Assembly: GCA_016931855.1 (NCBI GenBank)
Contig: JAFGDZ010000046.1
Coordinates: 1 to 64,000, forward strand
Length of the DNA stretch: 64,000 nucleotides
Source: Bacteroidales bacterium
GTDB lineage: Bacteria; Bacteroidota; Bacteroidia; Bacteroidales; Tenuifilaceae
Direction: 5' to 3'
Of this stretch, positions 1-9,239 are shown piece by piece. Both the position numbers and the translations under genes were made by a program. The notes beneath the pieces were generated by a model. The model saw nothing but the letters and a program-made list of their open reading frames with translations, was not told the origin of the DNA and did not search any database. Every line of letters begins with the position of its first letter. Within the stretch, counting starts at the first letter, position 1.

Positions 1-2
1 CC

Positions 3-23
3 CGTCTCGTTCGCAACGAGATG
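3..23. repeat. short palindrome fused to the tRNA-like fragment
   Basis: Bases 5-11 (TCTCGTT) and 15-21 (AACGAGA) are perfect inverted copies around a CGC loop; a GU and a CG pair extend the stem to 3-23. The palindrome sits exactly where the 3' half of a tRNA anticodon stem should begin. It resembles the short palindromic intergenic repeats common in Bacteroidota. The rest of the element, if any, lies left of the window. Confidence 0.5.
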
Positions 24-59
24 ACAGGCATGTATTCTAACCAACTGAACTACCAGACC
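22..59 (-). pseudogene. 5' half of a tRNA-Asp-like gene, interrupted at the anticodon loop
   Basis: Read on the minus strand from 59, the sequence has an acceptor strand GGTCTGG, TA at positions 8-9, a D arm that pairs (GTTC with GAAT), and an anticodon 5' stem CATGC followed by loop CTGTCA, which contains the Asp anticodon GTC. A GCATG strand should follow to close the anticodon stem. Instead the sequence turns into a 17-base palindrome. The 3' half, including a matching CCAGACC acceptor strand, is not in the window. This looks like a broken or repeat-interrupted tRNA-Asp copy rather than a functional gene, but the left edge prevents a firm decision. Confidence 0.5.
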
Positions 60-182
60 AAAAATATCATTAAAAAATCAAGAACGCTTTTGTTTTTTGC
101 GATGCTTTACCGATGCTCTCTCGTGTTTTTCGCGGTGCAAATATATGCGTTCTTTCATAAACTGCAAAGCGTTTTTTTAAAA

Positions 183-725
183 TTATTCCTCTTTTGCCGA
201 AAAAAATGTAAAGTTAACGCTGCCGTATTTTCTAGTGTTTACAAAGTTTGGGTGATTATCAAAGCAATAGCTCTTGGAGTGCTCTAGGATAAAAATCCCA
301 CCTGTTGCTAAAATATTTTTGCCAAATATTATTGAGGGAAGAGTTTCTATTCCCTCAAGGTCATACGGAGGATCGGCAAATATTAAATCGTAGGTTTGGT
401 TGCAAACTTTTAGGAAAACAAAGGCATTTTGTTTAAATGTTCTTATTTGTTTTAACCCCATTGCTTCTGCTGCCTTTTTAATGAAGTTGTAATGAACGGC
501 ATTTATTTCAACAAGGTCAATAGTAGTGCATCCTCGCGAAGCAAATTCAAAGCTAATACCTCCTGTCCCAGAGAAAAGATCAAGAACTCTTAGCTCGTCA
601 AAGCTGTAACTGTTGGCTATGATGTTGAATAGGCTCTCCTTTGCAAAATCGGTAGTTGGTCTTGCCTTAAAGTTCTTTGGAGGAACAATGTGTTTCCCTT
701 TGAATGATCCGCTTACTATTCGCAT
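183..725 (-). CDS. rsmD: 16S rRNA (guanine-966-N2)-methyltransferase RsmD
   Basis: RsmD methylates G966 of 16S rRNA in the small subunit using S-adenosylmethionine. The 180-residue protein has the expected family length. It carries the N-terminal RPTTD segment (about residues 22-26), SAM-binding motif I LDLFSGTGG (48-56) and the catalytic DPPY motif (118-121). Its start overlaps the end of the upstream DUF3822 gene by 10 bases, so the two are probably co-transcribed and translationally coupled. This pairing is common in Bacteroidota. There is no clear terminator after the stop before the tRNA fragment. Confidence 0.93.
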   Translation of the reverse strand: MRIVSGSFKGKHIVPPKNFKARPTTDFAKESLFNIIANSYSFDELRVLDLFSGTGGISFEFASRGCTTIDLVEINAVHYNFIKKAAEAMGLKQIRTFKQNAFVFLKVCNQTYDLIFADPPYDLEGIETLPSIIFGKNILATGGIFILEHSKSYCFDNHPNFVNTRKYGSVNFTFFSAKEE

Positions 726-1561
726 AAGGAGAGGTTGAATAAGTTGGCAAATCGGCTTCGTTGCCTTGATAATATGTAGCTAAAATGTGTGCCTTCGGGT
801 GAGTCCTTTTGGGTTTTTTGAACAAATCGGCCAAGCAACGATTCTAGTTGCTCTTCTTCGTCGCTTTTCCCGCAAAGAACTACATCTGTATTTTGGGTAT
901 CTACACTAAGCTGTTTTAATCCGTTTAGGATGTGGTAAATAGTTTCTTCTGTGCTAACAATGGGGAATGCGCCCGAATGGATAAGTTCCGCATTGCATAC
1001 GATACTAAATGCTGCAAACTTTTCTGCCAAGCAGATGTATGCAATATTTTTGTCCTCACTAACCTTTTCTGCTAGTTGGTGTAGGCCTGGAGCGTTATAG
1101 CTTGTTACCTGCAGGCTTGAGTGTATGTCTATTAGCTTCTTTACAAGGGAGCACGGCAGAGCAAACACTACTGTAGCATTAAATTTCTCTACATCGTTGC
1201 TTCTTACCTCGTAGAGGGGTGGAATATCGTTGGTTAGTTCAAGCAACGACTTGGCCTTATCTGCTTCAAAGTGTGGGGTTGGAATTACAGTGAATAAAGG
1301 AGATTCAAATGTTAGAGATACCTTTTTGAAAGGGTTTCTTAACCAAGGGTACTTAGTAATCATTTCATCAATAGCGCTATTCCATTCACTGTTTTCTGTT
1401 AAAGGGATCTCAAATGGCATTCCCACCAGAACAATGAAATAGTCTCGAACTAGATCCCTTACACTAAAATAAAATCCATTCAGGCAAGCCTGAATGGATA
1501 ATGAATAGGACTCAGTTCTGTTTTGATCAAATGTTTCGTCAAACAGTTCTATTTTCAGCAT
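716..1561 (-). CDS. DUF3822 family protein
   Basis: A 281-residue cytoplasmic protein with no signal peptide or membrane segment. Its size, its alternating beta/alpha pattern and its position directly before rsmD match the DUF3822 family of Bacteroidota. That family has been suggested to resemble the actin/FtsA-like fold, but its function is unknown to me. No catalytic motif is obvious. It starts 11 bases after the upstream membrane protein and overlaps rsmD by 10 bases, so the three genes probably form one minus-strand operon. The family call rests on recognition of context and sequence style. Confidence 0.75.
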   Translation of the reverse strand: MLKIELFDETFDQNRTESYSLSIQACLNGFYFSVRDLVRDYFIVLVGMPFEIPLTENSEWNSAIDEMITKYPWLRNPFKKVSLTFESPLFTVIPTPHFEADKAKSLLELTNDIPPLYEVRSNDVEKFNATVVFALPCSLVKKLIDIHSSLQVTSYNAPGLHQLAEKVSEDKNIAYICLAEKFAAFSIVCNAELIHSGAFPIVSTEETIYHILNGLKQLSVDTQNTDVVLCGKSDEEEQLESLLGRFVQKTQKDSPEGTHFSYILSRQRSRFANLFNLSLCE

Positions 1562-1572
1562 TTTTTCTCAGA

Positions 1573-2181
1573 CTATTCCCAGTTACCAGCATTGTTTGTT
1601 GCTTCGGCTAGTGAACCAACCTGTAAACCAGGGTATTTGTTTAACTTATTGCGTTGGTCGTTCAAGTTAACGATAAGTTGACGATCAAGCCCATTTAAAA
1701 GAACATCGTTATGAACTTTGCACTCAAATACCTTAACTTTAACCTTTGATCCAGTTTCAATTTCCCCTGCGGCCATCTCAAATGATGCTTTTACGAAAGG
1801 AGCAAAGCGAAGTGAGTCAATTGGGTAACCATGTTTAAATAAGCTGTCAAGAACGCTTACTCTAATGGTATCGCGGCTAATACGTCCTTCTGCTACAGCA
1901 GCAGAGTCGTCCATAGAACCAATAGCCTTTACCACTTTAAATGAATCGAACTTCACAAAGTTGATCAGAGTATCGAAACTACCTGTGAACTTGTTGTACT
2001 GAGAGCGGTAAGCTAATTGCGCAGTACGAATATCTTTAAGTCTCTCAATAGTTTTGTTATATCTCCTGTCTTTTTCTTTGTTGAAGCGAATAGGGGTCAT
2101 TACGCTATCGTAAATTAAGTAGGAAAGCACTACAATACCTATGAAAAGCAGGATTTGCCAAACAGTTTTCATTTTGCTCAA
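1573..2181 (-). CDS. conserved hypothetical protein with one N-terminal membrane helix
   Basis: This 202-residue protein has a single hydrophobic helix (about residues 7-26) followed by a charged helix with repeated ERLKDIRTAQLAYRS-like residues, then a beta-rich periplasmic domain. The long N-terminal helix ending in a polar stretch recalls pseudopilins, but no prepilin peptidase site is visible, so that similarity is only structural. Homologues commonly sit beside DUF3822 and rsmD in Bacteroidota. It is the first gene of this minus-strand trio. Translation could also begin at Met4. Function unknown. Confidence 0.7.
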   Translation of the reverse strand: MSKMKTVWQILLFIGIVVLSYLIYDSVMTPIRFNKEKDRRYNKTIERLKDIRTAQLAYRSQYNKFTGSFDTLINFVKFDSFKVVKAIGSMDDSAAVAEGRISRDTIRVSVLDSLFKHGYPIDSLRFAPFVKASFEMAAGEIETGSKVKVKVFECKVHNDVLLNGLDRQLIVNLNDQRNKLNKYPGLQVGSLAEATNNAGNWE

Positions 2182-2257
2182 TTTAGGTTAAGTTTGCCTG
2201 CAAATTTAGAAACATTAAATTAATTTGAAACCGACCAGCTAATTTTTATCCGAATCT

Positions 2258-3691
2258 ATGCTAAAAAACCATTTTAATCAAATCTTAACAGGTAAAGTTG
2301 GTTTCACCTTGACTCAGGGACAGCAAGATGCAGCTAGTTTGCTGGCGGAGTATATTATTCATCATAAAAAGGATTCATGCTTTTTGCTTAGGGGATATGC
2401 GGGTACTGGAAAAACTACGTTGCTTGGCTCCCTGGTGAAGACCCTTACTGAGCTTGGCATTAAATCGGTACTGTTAGCTCCAACTGGTCGTGCAGCAAAG
2501 GTGCTATCGGCTTACTGCAACGCTCCTGCGTTTACAATTCACAAGTGGATTTACCGGCAGCGGTCGGATGGAGATGGCTTTGGCCATTTTGATATAAACT
2601 TTAATGGCCTTAAAAATGCTGTTTTTATTGTTGATGAGGCATCAATGCTTACGAATAATCAACTTGATGGTAGCCTCTTTGGATCGGGGCGATTGCTGGA
2701 TGATTTGCTCTTCTTTATTAATCAGGGCGAGGGGTGTAAGCTAATTCTCTCTGGCGATAACGCACAGCTTCCTCCTGTTGGTTTTGAGGAGAGCCCTGCC
2801 CTTGATAAGAATGAGCTGCAGGCAATGGGGTTGAACGTTGTAGAGGCGTTACTTACAGAGGTAGTTAGGCAGGAGCAAGAGTCTGGAATACTGCACAATG
2901 CTACGTTGCTTAGGGATATGCTGAGTGCAGAGGCCATATCTACTCCAAAATTTAAGGTAGAAGGGTTTTCGGATATTTCGCGCTTATCGGGAGCCGATTT
3001 GCTGGAGGTGCTAGAGGAATCGTACTCAAGGTACGATAGGGAGGGTACCGTTGTGCTATGCTACAGCAACAAGCGGGCTAATAGGTATAACGAGGGTGTG
3101 CGGGGGCGTATTTTTTGGCGCGAGGAGGAGCTTTCCTCTGGCGACTTTATAATGATTGCCAAGAATAGTTACTATTGGGTAGAGGGTAGCAAGGAGATTA
3201 GCTTTATTGCCAATGGCGATATCGCCGAGGTTTTGCGTGTGAGGAGAACCACAGAAATGTACGGCTTTAGGTTTGCTGATGTCCTGTTGCGCTTTGGTGA
3301 CTATAGTAATATTGAGATTGAGGCGCGTATTATACTTGATACGCTAACCCTTGACGGGCCTGCACTAAGTGCAACCCAAATGCGTAATTTGTACGATAGG
3401 GTTGCAGAGGATTACGCTCATCTTAAAACAAAGAAGGAGCGCTACATGAAGATGAAAGAGGATTCCTACTATAATGCCATGCAGTGTAAGTTTGCCTATG
3501 CGGTAACTTGCCATAAGGCTCAGGGGGGGCAATGGCCTGTGGTTTTCCTTGATCAGGGCTTTTTTAAGGAGGAGATGATGAGTCGTGAATACCTACGGTG
3601 GCTTTACACGGCGTTAACGCGTGCAACGGAAAAGGTTTACCTTGTAAACTTTGCTAATGATTTTTTCCCTTCTACGGAGAATGTATTGTGA
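2258..3691 (+). CDS. RecD-like ATP-dependent DNA helicase (AAA_30/UvrD_C_2)
   Basis: Superfamily 1 helicase of 477 residues. Walker A is GYAGTGKTT (about 46-54), motif Ia follows as LLAPTGRAAKVL, and motif II is VDEAS (125-129). The C-terminal motif VTCHKAQGGQWP is typical of UvrD_C_2. It is much shorter than RecD of RecBCD and lacks RecB or RecC neighbours, so it matches the stand-alone RecD-like/Pif1-like helicases of Bacteroidota, probably acting in DNA repair or replication. It is a monocistronic plus-strand gene between two minus-strand operons. The substrate and polarity cannot be read from the sequence. Confidence 0.85.
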   Translation: MLKNHFNQILTGKVGFTLTQGQQDAASLLAEYIIHHKKDSCFLLRGYAGTGKTTLLGSLVKTLTELGIKSVLLAPTGRAAKVLSAYCNAPAFTIHKWIYRQRSDGDGFGHFDINFNGLKNAVFIVDEASMLTNNQLDGSLFGSGRLLDDLLFFINQGEGCKLILSGDNAQLPPVGFEESPALDKNELQAMGLNVVEALLTEVVRQEQESGILHNATLLRDMLSAEAISTPKFKVEGFSDISRLSGADLLEVLEESYSRYDREGTVVLCYSNKRANRYNEGVRGRIFWREEELSSGDFIMIAKNSYYWVEGSKEISFIANGDIAEVLRVRRTTEMYGFRFADVLLRFGDYSNIEIEARIILDTLTLDGPALSATQMRNLYDRVAEDYAHLKTKKERYMKMKEDSYYNAMQCKFAYAVTCHKAQGGQWPVVFLDQGFFKEEMMSREYLRWLYTALTRATEKVYLVNFANDFFPSTENVL

Positions 3692-3778
3692 ATGGAGTCA
3701 GTTTCTTTAAAAAACATCAACCCGAATTACCGTAGAAACGGAGCCGCAGGTTGATGCCGTTAGGGTGAGAATGGGTTA

Positions 3779-4195
3779 CTATTCTCCAATTATCTTTACC
3801 AAAACTCGTTTCCTTCGTTTTCCATCAAATTCCCCATAAAATATTTGTTCCCAAGGGCCAAAGTCAAGCCTGCCATTAGTAACAGCCACAACCACTTCTC
3901 TTCCCATTATGGTGCGTTTTAGGTGTGCATCGGCATTGTCCTCATAGCCATTATGCTTGTACTGAGAGTGAGGCTTTTCTGGGGCAAGTTTTTCAAGCCA
4001 AACTTCAAAGTCGCTATGTAGGCCGCTTTCGTCGTCGTTAATGAATATGCTTGATGTTATGTGCATTGCGTTAACAAGGCAAAGCCCTTCGGTAATACCG
4101 CTCTCGGCCAAGCAGCGCTCAATGGTTGGGGTTATGTTCATAAAGTCCCTTCGGTTAGCGGTTTCAAACCAGAGCTCTTTTCTGTACGATTTCAT
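3779..4195 (-). CDS. YjbQ/UPF0047 family protein (secondary thiamine-phosphate synthase-type)
   Basis: A compact 138-residue protein of the YjbQ family, recognisable by the [18 protein letters not shown]-type strand, the HLKRTIMG segment, and the C-terminal [13 protein letters not shown] motif. Family members are trimeric, and some show weak thiamine-phosphate synthase activity, but the physiological role is unsettled. It follows the phosphoglucomutase gene by 6 bases and is the last gene of the minus-strand sugar-nucleotide operon. That link is probably transcriptional rather than functional. Confidence 0.85.
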   Translation of the reverse strand: MKSYRKELWFETANRRDFMNITPTIERCLAESGITEGLCLVNAMHITSSIFINDDESGLHSDFEVWLEKLAPEKPHSQYKHNGYEDNADAHLKRTIMGREVVVAVTNGRLDFGPWEQIFYGEFDGKRRKRVLVKIIGE

Positions 4196-4201
4196 AAAGT
4201 G

Positions 4202-5947
4202 TTACTGGATTTTTAGTTCGGCAACAATGCGTTCTATTTTTTGGTCTAGGGTTCCCAGTTCCGCTTCAATATTCTTAGAATCCGCTCTTTCCTTCTTTAC
4301 TCCAAAGTAGAACTTAATTTTGGGTTCAGTTCCCGAGGGTCTAACAGAAATCCTTGTTCCATCCTTTGTAAGAAATTGTAGCACATCGGATTTTGGCATG
4401 TTCATTGGGGTTTTTGAACCATCGTTTGTGCTGAGAATAAGCCCTAGCTCATAGTCGTAAATCTTAATAACTGGGGATCCGTCTATGCTAAGAGGTGGCG
4501 ACTGCCTAAACTCCTTCATCATCTGCTTTATTTGCTCGGCTCCATCTTTCCCCTTTTTTGTTATGGATACCAGATGCTCCTTGAATAATCCGTATTGCTT
4601 GTAGATATCGAGGAGTATTTGGTAAGTGGTTTTATTCTGGTTTTTTGCCCAAGCGGTAATTTCGGCAAAAAGAGCGCAGCTAAGCACTGCATCCTTATCG
4701 CGAACAAAATCGCCTGCAAGGTACCCGTAGCTTTCTTCGCCACCTCCAATAAAGGTTTTTACCCCTTCTAGCTCCCTAATCATTTCGGCAATGTACTTAA
4801 ACCCGGTAAGCACATTGTACTCATCAACATTGTAGTGTTTGGCTATTTCAGATATAAGGTCGGTGGTTACAATGGTTTTAACAATAAACTCACGGCCTTT
4901 AAGTTTTCCCTTTTCGCTCCAGCGGGTAAGTAGGTAGTAAATTAGAATTGATGCCGCTTGGTTGCCGTTGAGTAGTACAAACTTCCCTTCCAAATTCTTA
5001 ACACCTATTCCAACACGGTCGGCATCGGGGTCGGTTGCCATTACAATATCGGCATCAATGGCCTCTGCTTTTTTTATAGCAATGCTAAGCGCTGCGGGAT
5101 CTTCTGGGTTTGGGGAGGTTACTGTAGGGAAGTTCCCGTCAATAACCGCTTGTTCCGAGATTGTGGTTACATTTTGGAATCCGAATTTATGCAGAGCATT
5201 GGGTACCAGTTTAACGCCAGTGCCGTGTAGCGGGGTGTAAACAATTTTAAGGTTACTGTACTTTTTGTTTATTTCAGGCGATAGGGATAGCGACGAAAGG
5301 GTGTTAAGGTAAATCTCGTCCAGCTCGGATCCAATAACCTTAATAAGGTTGCTGTCCCCTTCGAACTTAACTTCTGATATATCGGTTATACGTTTTACTT
5401 CGGCAATAATATTGGCGTCGTGTGGCGGAACAATTTGGCCTCCATCCTCCCAGTAAACCTTGTATCCGTTGTACTCTTTAGGATTGTGTGATGCTGTTAC
5501 AACAATTCCGCATTGGCACTTTAGGGTTCTAATGGCAAAGCTTAGCTCTGGTGTTGGGCGTAGCGTTTCAAAGAGGTAAACTTTTATGCCGTTGGATGAG
5601 AATACTTTTGCGGCAACATCGGCAAACTTCATGCTGTTGTTGCGTGAGTCAAATGCAATGGCTACACGTATTTCGGAAAGGGCGCTATACTGTTTTACTA
5701 TATAGTTGGAGAGCCCCTGGGTGGCCATTCCAACCGTGTAGGTGTTCATTCGGTTGGTTCCAACCCCCATTATTCCGCGTAAACCTCCTGTGCCAAATTC
5801 CAAATCTTTGTAGAAAGATTCGGTAAGTTCCTTTTTGTCGGAATCAATTAAGTACTGAACTTTTTCGCGGGTTATTTTATCAAATTGCGGTTGAATCCAT
5901 TTTTCTGCTCTTTGCAGAACCATTTCGTCCATATCTAGTTCTTTCAT
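4202..5947 (-). CDS. phosphoglucomutase/phosphomannomutase (alpha-D-phosphohexomutase)
   Basis: This enzyme interconverts hexose-6-phosphate and hexose-1-phosphate in the cytoplasm. All four family signatures are present: the phosphoserine loop TASHNP with Ser153, the metal loop DPDADR (306-311), the sugar-binding GGEESYGY, and the phosphate-binding RPSGTEPKIKFY near the C terminus. The length of 581 residues fits the PgcA-type phosphoglucomutases. It lies 20 bases after rfbD in the same orientation, so it probably supplies glucose-1-phosphate for RfbA. Preference for glucose over mannose is inferred from family length and context. Confidence 0.9.
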   Translation of the reverse strand: MKELDMDEMVLQRAEKWIQPQFDKITREKVQYLIDSDKKELTESFYKDLEFGTGGLRGIMGVGTNRMNTYTVGMATQGLSNYIVKQYSALSEIRVAIAFDSRNNSMKFADVAAKVFSSNGIKVYLFETLRPTPELSFAIRTLKCQCGIVVTASHNPKEYNGYKVYWEDGGQIVPPHDANIIAEVKRITDISEVKFEGDSNLIKVIGSELDEIYLNTLSSLSLSPEINKKYSNLKIVYTPLHGTGVKLVPNALHKFGFQNVTTISEQAVIDGNFPTVTSPNPEDPAALSIAIKKAEAIDADIVMATDPDADRVGIGVKNLEGKFVLLNGNQAASILIYYLLTRWSEKGKLKGREFIVKTIVTTDLISEIAKHYNVDEYNVLTGFKYIAEMIRELEGVKTFIGGGEESYGYLAGDFVRDKDAVLSCALFAEITAWAKNQNKTTYQILLDIYKQYGLFKEHLVSITKKGKDGAEQIKQMMKEFRQSPPLSIDGSPVIKIYDYELGLILSTNDGSKTPMNMPKSDVLQFLTKDGTRISVRPSGTEPKIKFYFGVKKERADSKNIEAELGTLDQKIERIVAELKIQ

Positions 5948-5967
5948 TGCCAGTGTTTTTTGGTTAC

Positions 5968-6831
5968 TTATTCCAGCTCTTCTAAGCAGCGATACAGGCT
6001 CTCCTTCCAGTGTGGTATTGCTAACCCATACGTGTTTTTCACTAGCGTTTTGTTGAGTACGCTATACGCAGGTCGCTTTGCTGGTCTAGGAAAATCACTT
6101 GTTTCAACAGGTCGTACCTTACAGCTAAATTTATACCAAGTTACAATTTCTAGTGCAAAGTCGTACCAGCTACACACTCCTTCGTTGGTATAATGGTAAA
6201 TGCCAGTCTCAAACTTCCCTGCAGAGCATATTGCTAAAACGCCATGAGCTAAATCGTTAGCCCAGGTTGGAGTGCCAACCTGATCGAATACAACTTTAAT
6301 TTCGGAAGTGTTACTAGCTAATTTTTTAATGGTTTTTACAAAGTTATTACCTCCCGAGGAGTAGAGCCATGCCGTTCTAATTACAATGGCATTCCCGTGT
6401 CTCATGGCATTGGCTTCGCCAATTAGCTTTGTGCTTCCGTAAACTGAGTTGGGTTTGGTTGGGGAGTTCTCTTTAAAGGGGGTGTTCCCTGCGCCTCCAA
6501 ATACATAATCGGTTGATATATGAATGAGCTTCTTCCCAATGGCCGATGTTGCTTCCGATAGAAAGCCTGGAGCATCGCCATTCAGAAGCATAGCCTTTTC
6601 CGGATTGGCTTCGGCGTCATCAACGGCTGTATAGGCAGCACAATTAATGGTGATGTCTGGCTTTACCCTACTAATATAAGATAGTACGCTTTCGCGATTG
6701 GTTATATCTAGGTCGGTGTAATCGGTAACAATAAACTCAAATTGGCTATAGCTATCCTTAATCCGGGCAAGTTCGCTACCAAGCTGACCGTTACCACCTG
6801 TAATGAGTACTAGTTGTTTACCTTTTGCCAT
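5968..6831 (-). CDS. rfbD: dTDP-4-dehydrorhamnose reductase RfbD/RmlD
   Basis: RmlD performs the last step of dTDP-L-rhamnose synthesis, the NAD(P)H-dependent reduction of dTDP-4-keto-L-rhamnose. From the chosen start the protein has the Rossmann motif GGNGQLG (12-18), ISTDYVFGG, and the catalytic YGSTK pair (Tyr131, Lys135). I chose the ATG at 6831 because family members begin immediately before the glycine-rich loop and it reduces the overlap with rfbC to 14 bases. An in-frame ATG at 6858 would add nine residues. It sits between rfbC and the phosphomutase gene. Confidence 0.92.
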   Translation of the reverse strand: MAKGKQLVLITGGNGQLGSELARIKDSYSQFEFIVTDYTDLDITNRESVLSYISRVKPDITINCAAYTAVDDAEANPEKAMLLNGDAPGFLSEATSAIGKKLIHISTDYVFGGAGNTPFKENSPTKPNSVYGSTKLIGEANAMRHGNAIVIRTAWLYSSGGNNFVKTIKKLASNTSEIKVVFDQVGTPTWANDLAHGVLAICSAGKFETGIYHYTNEGVCSWYDFALEIVTWYKFSCKVRPVETSDFPRPAKRPAYSVLNKTLVKNTYGLAIPHWKESLYRCLEELE

Positions 6832-7381
6832 AGTTGAAATTTTTTTCGGCATCAGCAAATAGCGGATGAACGTGATCTTTTGGGGATATTAGCGCTTGGT
6901 TGTGCTTAACCATCCAGTCTATATTGAGCATGGGGTCGTTGTACAGTATTCCTCTCTCGGCGCTAGGCTTGTAGAGCGAGTCGCACTTATACTGTACCAC
7001 AGCGGTTTCGCTCAAAACAGAGAATCCGTGGGCAAAACCCTGAGGTATAAATAGCTGCCGCTTGTTTTTGGCGTTGAGCTTTATGGAAAAGTGCTTTCCG
7101 TAGGTGGGGCTATTAAGCCTTAGGTCTAGGGCAACATCAAGTATATCGCCAGTAATTACTCGTACTAGTTTTGATTGAGCAAATGGGGCAAGCTGGTAAT
7201 GAAGTCCGCGTATTACCCCTTTTGCAGAGCACGACTCATTGTCTTGCACAAATGAAATGGTTATTCCTGCTTCGGCAAAGGCTTTTTGGTTAAATGTTTC
7301 CATAAAGTACCCACGGGAGTCCTCAAAAACATTGGGCTCTATAATGTAAAGCCCTTGAATTGGTGCTTCGGTTAATCTCAT
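6818..7381 (-). CDS. rfbC: dTDP-4-dehydrorhamnose 3,5-epimerase RfbC/RmlC
   Basis: A cupin-fold epimerase of 187 residues, the usual length. Visible hallmarks are the substrate loop EDSRGYFMETF (about 20-30), the catalytic-base region IRGLHYQ with His61, the KLVRVITGDILDVALDLR strand, and the PQGFAHGFSVLSE segment. It converts dTDP-4-keto-6-deoxyglucose to the 4-keto-rhamnose isomer. It starts 2 bases after rfbA and overlaps rfbD, consistent with tight coupling in one operon. RmlB, which makes its substrate, is not encoded in this window. Confidence 0.95.
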   Translation of the reverse strand: MRLTEAPIQGLYIIEPNVFEDSRGYFMETFNQKAFAEAGITISFVQDNESCSAKGVIRGLHYQLAPFAQSKLVRVITGDILDVALDLRLNSPTYGKHFSIKLNAKNKRQLFIPQGFAHGFSVLSETAVVQYKCDSLYKPSAERGILYNDPMLNIDWMVKHNQALISPKDHVHPLFADAEKNFNYGKR

Positions 7382-7383
7382 GG

Positions 7384-8259
7384 CTATAAACGCTCCTCTT
7401 TTGAAATTTGCAATAAGTATTCGCCGTACTGGTTCTTTTTTAACGGTTCTGCTAGTTTAATAAGTTGCTCCTTGCTGATAAATCCATTCTTGTAGGCAAT
7501 CTCCTCAAGGCATGCAACTTTTAATCCTTGTCTATCCTCAATGGTTTGAATAAACACGGAGGCTTGGAGTAAGCTTTCATGCGTTCCCGTGTCGAGCCAT
7601 GCCATGCCGCGCCCAAGGAGCTTAACCGATAGCCTATTCTCGGCAAGGTATAGCTTATTTAGGTCGGTTATCTCCAGTTCGCCTCTTGCCGATGGTTTTA
7701 GCGATTTGGCTTTTGCCACCACATCGTTGGCGTAGAAGTACAAGCCTGTAACAGCATAGTTTGATTTGGGGACTGCTGGTTTCTCTTCTAGGCTTATAAC
7801 CCTGCCGCTTGAATCGAATTCCGCAACACCATACCGTTGCGGGTCATTTACGTAGTAGCCAAATACCAGTGCGCCATCCTCTAGTTTTGCCGATTCCTTA
7901 AGTATGCCCCCCAAGCCATGGCCATAGTATATGTTGTCGCCAAGTACAAGACAAACGCTATCGGTACCTATAAACTGCTCGCCAATGGTAAACGCCTGAG
8001 CCAGCCCGTCGGGCGATGGTTGTATTGCGTACTCTATACGTAGGCCTAGCTGAGAGCCATCTTCAAACAAATCCTGATATAAGTGGATGTCTTTAGGGGT
8101 ACTTATTATTAGTATTTCCCTTATTCCCGCAAGCATTAAAACCGAGAGGGGGTAGTAAATCATCGGTTTATCGTATATGGGAATAATTTGTTTCGATATG
8201 CTTTTGGTAATGGGGTAGAGCCTTGTTCCTGCTCCTCCTGCAAGTATAATCCCTTTCAT
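7384..8259 (-). CDS. rfbA: glucose-1-phosphate thymidylyltransferase RfbA/RmlA
   Basis: RmlA joins glucose-1-phosphate and dTTP to make dTDP-glucose. The 291-residue length is canonical. The N terminus carries the nucleotidyltransferase signature GGAGTRLYP (8-16) and the [17 protein letters not shown] segment. The metal-binding region [10 protein letters not shown] and the ITDLN..YL segment follow. It begins 3 bases after the UXS-like gene ends. The phosphoglucomutase three genes downstream makes its substrate, which ties the operon together. Confidence 0.96.
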   Translation of the reverse strand: MKGIILAGGAGTRLYPITKSISKQIIPIYDKPMIYYPLSVLMLAGIREILIISTPKDIHLYQDLFEDGSQLGLRIEYAIQPSPDGLAQAFTIGEQFIGTDSVCLVLGDNIYYGHGLGGILKESAKLEDGALVFGYYVNDPQRYGVAEFDSSGRVISLEEKPAVPKSNYAVTGLYFYANDVVAKAKSLKPSARGELEITDLNKLYLAENRLSVKLLGRGMAWLDTGTHESLLQASVFIQTIEDRQGLKVACLEEIAYKNGFISKEQLIKLAEPLKKNQYGEYLLQISKEERL

Positions 8260-8262
8260 TGT

Positions 8263-9204
8263 TTATCCCTTAATTTGATTTTGAAAATAGGCAATTGTTT
8301 TCTGTAAGCCTTCATTTAGGTTTACCGTTGGTTGCCATCCATTTAAATGAACTTGAGCTAATGCGATGTCCGGTTTGCGCTGCGTTGGGTCATCTTTGGG
8401 CAAATCATGGTACACTAGCTTAGACTTGCTCCCGGTAAGGTTAACCACCTTCTCTGCAAGTTCCTTCATGGTAAACTCTACCGGATTTCCTATGTTTATG
8501 GGTCCAGTTATATTATTAGGCGTGGCCATCATGCTAATCATTCCCTCTATAAGGTCTGTAACATACATAAAGCTACGCGTTTGCGATCCGTCGCCAAAAA
8601 TGGTGATATCCTGATTCTTAAGTGCCTGAATGATGAAATTTGACACAACGCGTCCATCGTTTTGGCTCATGCGGGGGCCATACGTATTAAAAATACGGAG
8701 TATTTTTATGTTTACCCCATTCTGCTGATGATAGTTAACAAAAAGGGTCTCGGCGCAGCGCTTACCTTCATCGTAGCAGGAGCGGGGGCCAATGGGGTTA
8801 ACGTTGCCCCAGTAGCCTTCGGGTTGAGGGTGAACCTCTGGGTCGCCATACACCTCGCTAGTTGAAGCCTGAAGCACCGTTGCCTTAACCCGCTTAGCCA
8901 GTCCAAGCATGTTTATGGCTCCCATTACCGATGTTTTAACCGTTTTTATTGGGTTAAGCTGGTAGTGTATTGGCGATGCAGGGCATGCAAGATTGTATAT
9001 CTCATCAACTTCGGCAAAGTAGGGCATAGTAACATCGTGCCTTGCTAGCTCAAAGTAGGGGTTGCCCAAAAGGTGAATGATGTTTTGTTTGCTACCGGTA
9101 AAGAAGTTGTCGAGGCAAATAACCTCATTGCCATCATTCAGTAGCCTGTCGCATAAGTGCGACCCTAAAAAACCTGCTCCGCCAGTTACTAGTACACGTT
9201 TCAT
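8263..9204 (-). CDS. UDP-glucuronate decarboxylase-like SDR epimerase (UDP-xylose synthase)
   Basis: An extended short-chain dehydrogenase of 313 residues with GGAGFLG (8-14), TSEVYGDP, and a Tyr144-x3-Lys148 pair within SCYDEGKR. The [13 protein letters not shown]...[16 protein letters not shown] block is characteristic of UDP-glucuronate decarboxylases (UXS), which make UDP-xylose from UDP-glucuronate. It is not RmlB: the family-specific YSASKA active site is absent. It heads the rfbACD-pgm-yjbQ operon, with a promoter-like element 36 bases upstream. UDP-apiose or related synthases share the motif, so the exact sugar is inferred. Confidence 0.85.
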   Translation of the reverse strand: MKRVLVTGGAGFLGSHLCDRLLNDGNEVICLDNFFTGSKQNIIHLLGNPYFELARHDVTMPYFAEVDEIYNLACPASPIHYQLNPIKTVKTSVMGAINMLGLAKRVKATVLQASTSEVYGDPEVHPQPEGYWGNVNPIGPRSCYDEGKRCAETLFVNYHQQNGVNIKILRIFNTYGPRMSQNDGRVVSNFIIQALKNQDITIFGDGSQTRSFMYVTDLIEGMISMMATPNNITGPINIGNPVEFTMKELAEKVVNLTGSKSKLVYHDLPKDDPTQRKPDIALAQVHLNGWQPTVNLNEGLQKTIAYFQNQIKG

Positions 9205-9239
9205 TGGGTAGGTATGTGTTTTGCTAATATTTTCTGTTA

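Noticed and set aside
2258-3691. RecD-like helicase as part of a defence system
   Set aside because: No nuclease, methyltransferase or other defence partner is adjacent; the stand-alone helicase is a common chromosomal gene in this phylum.
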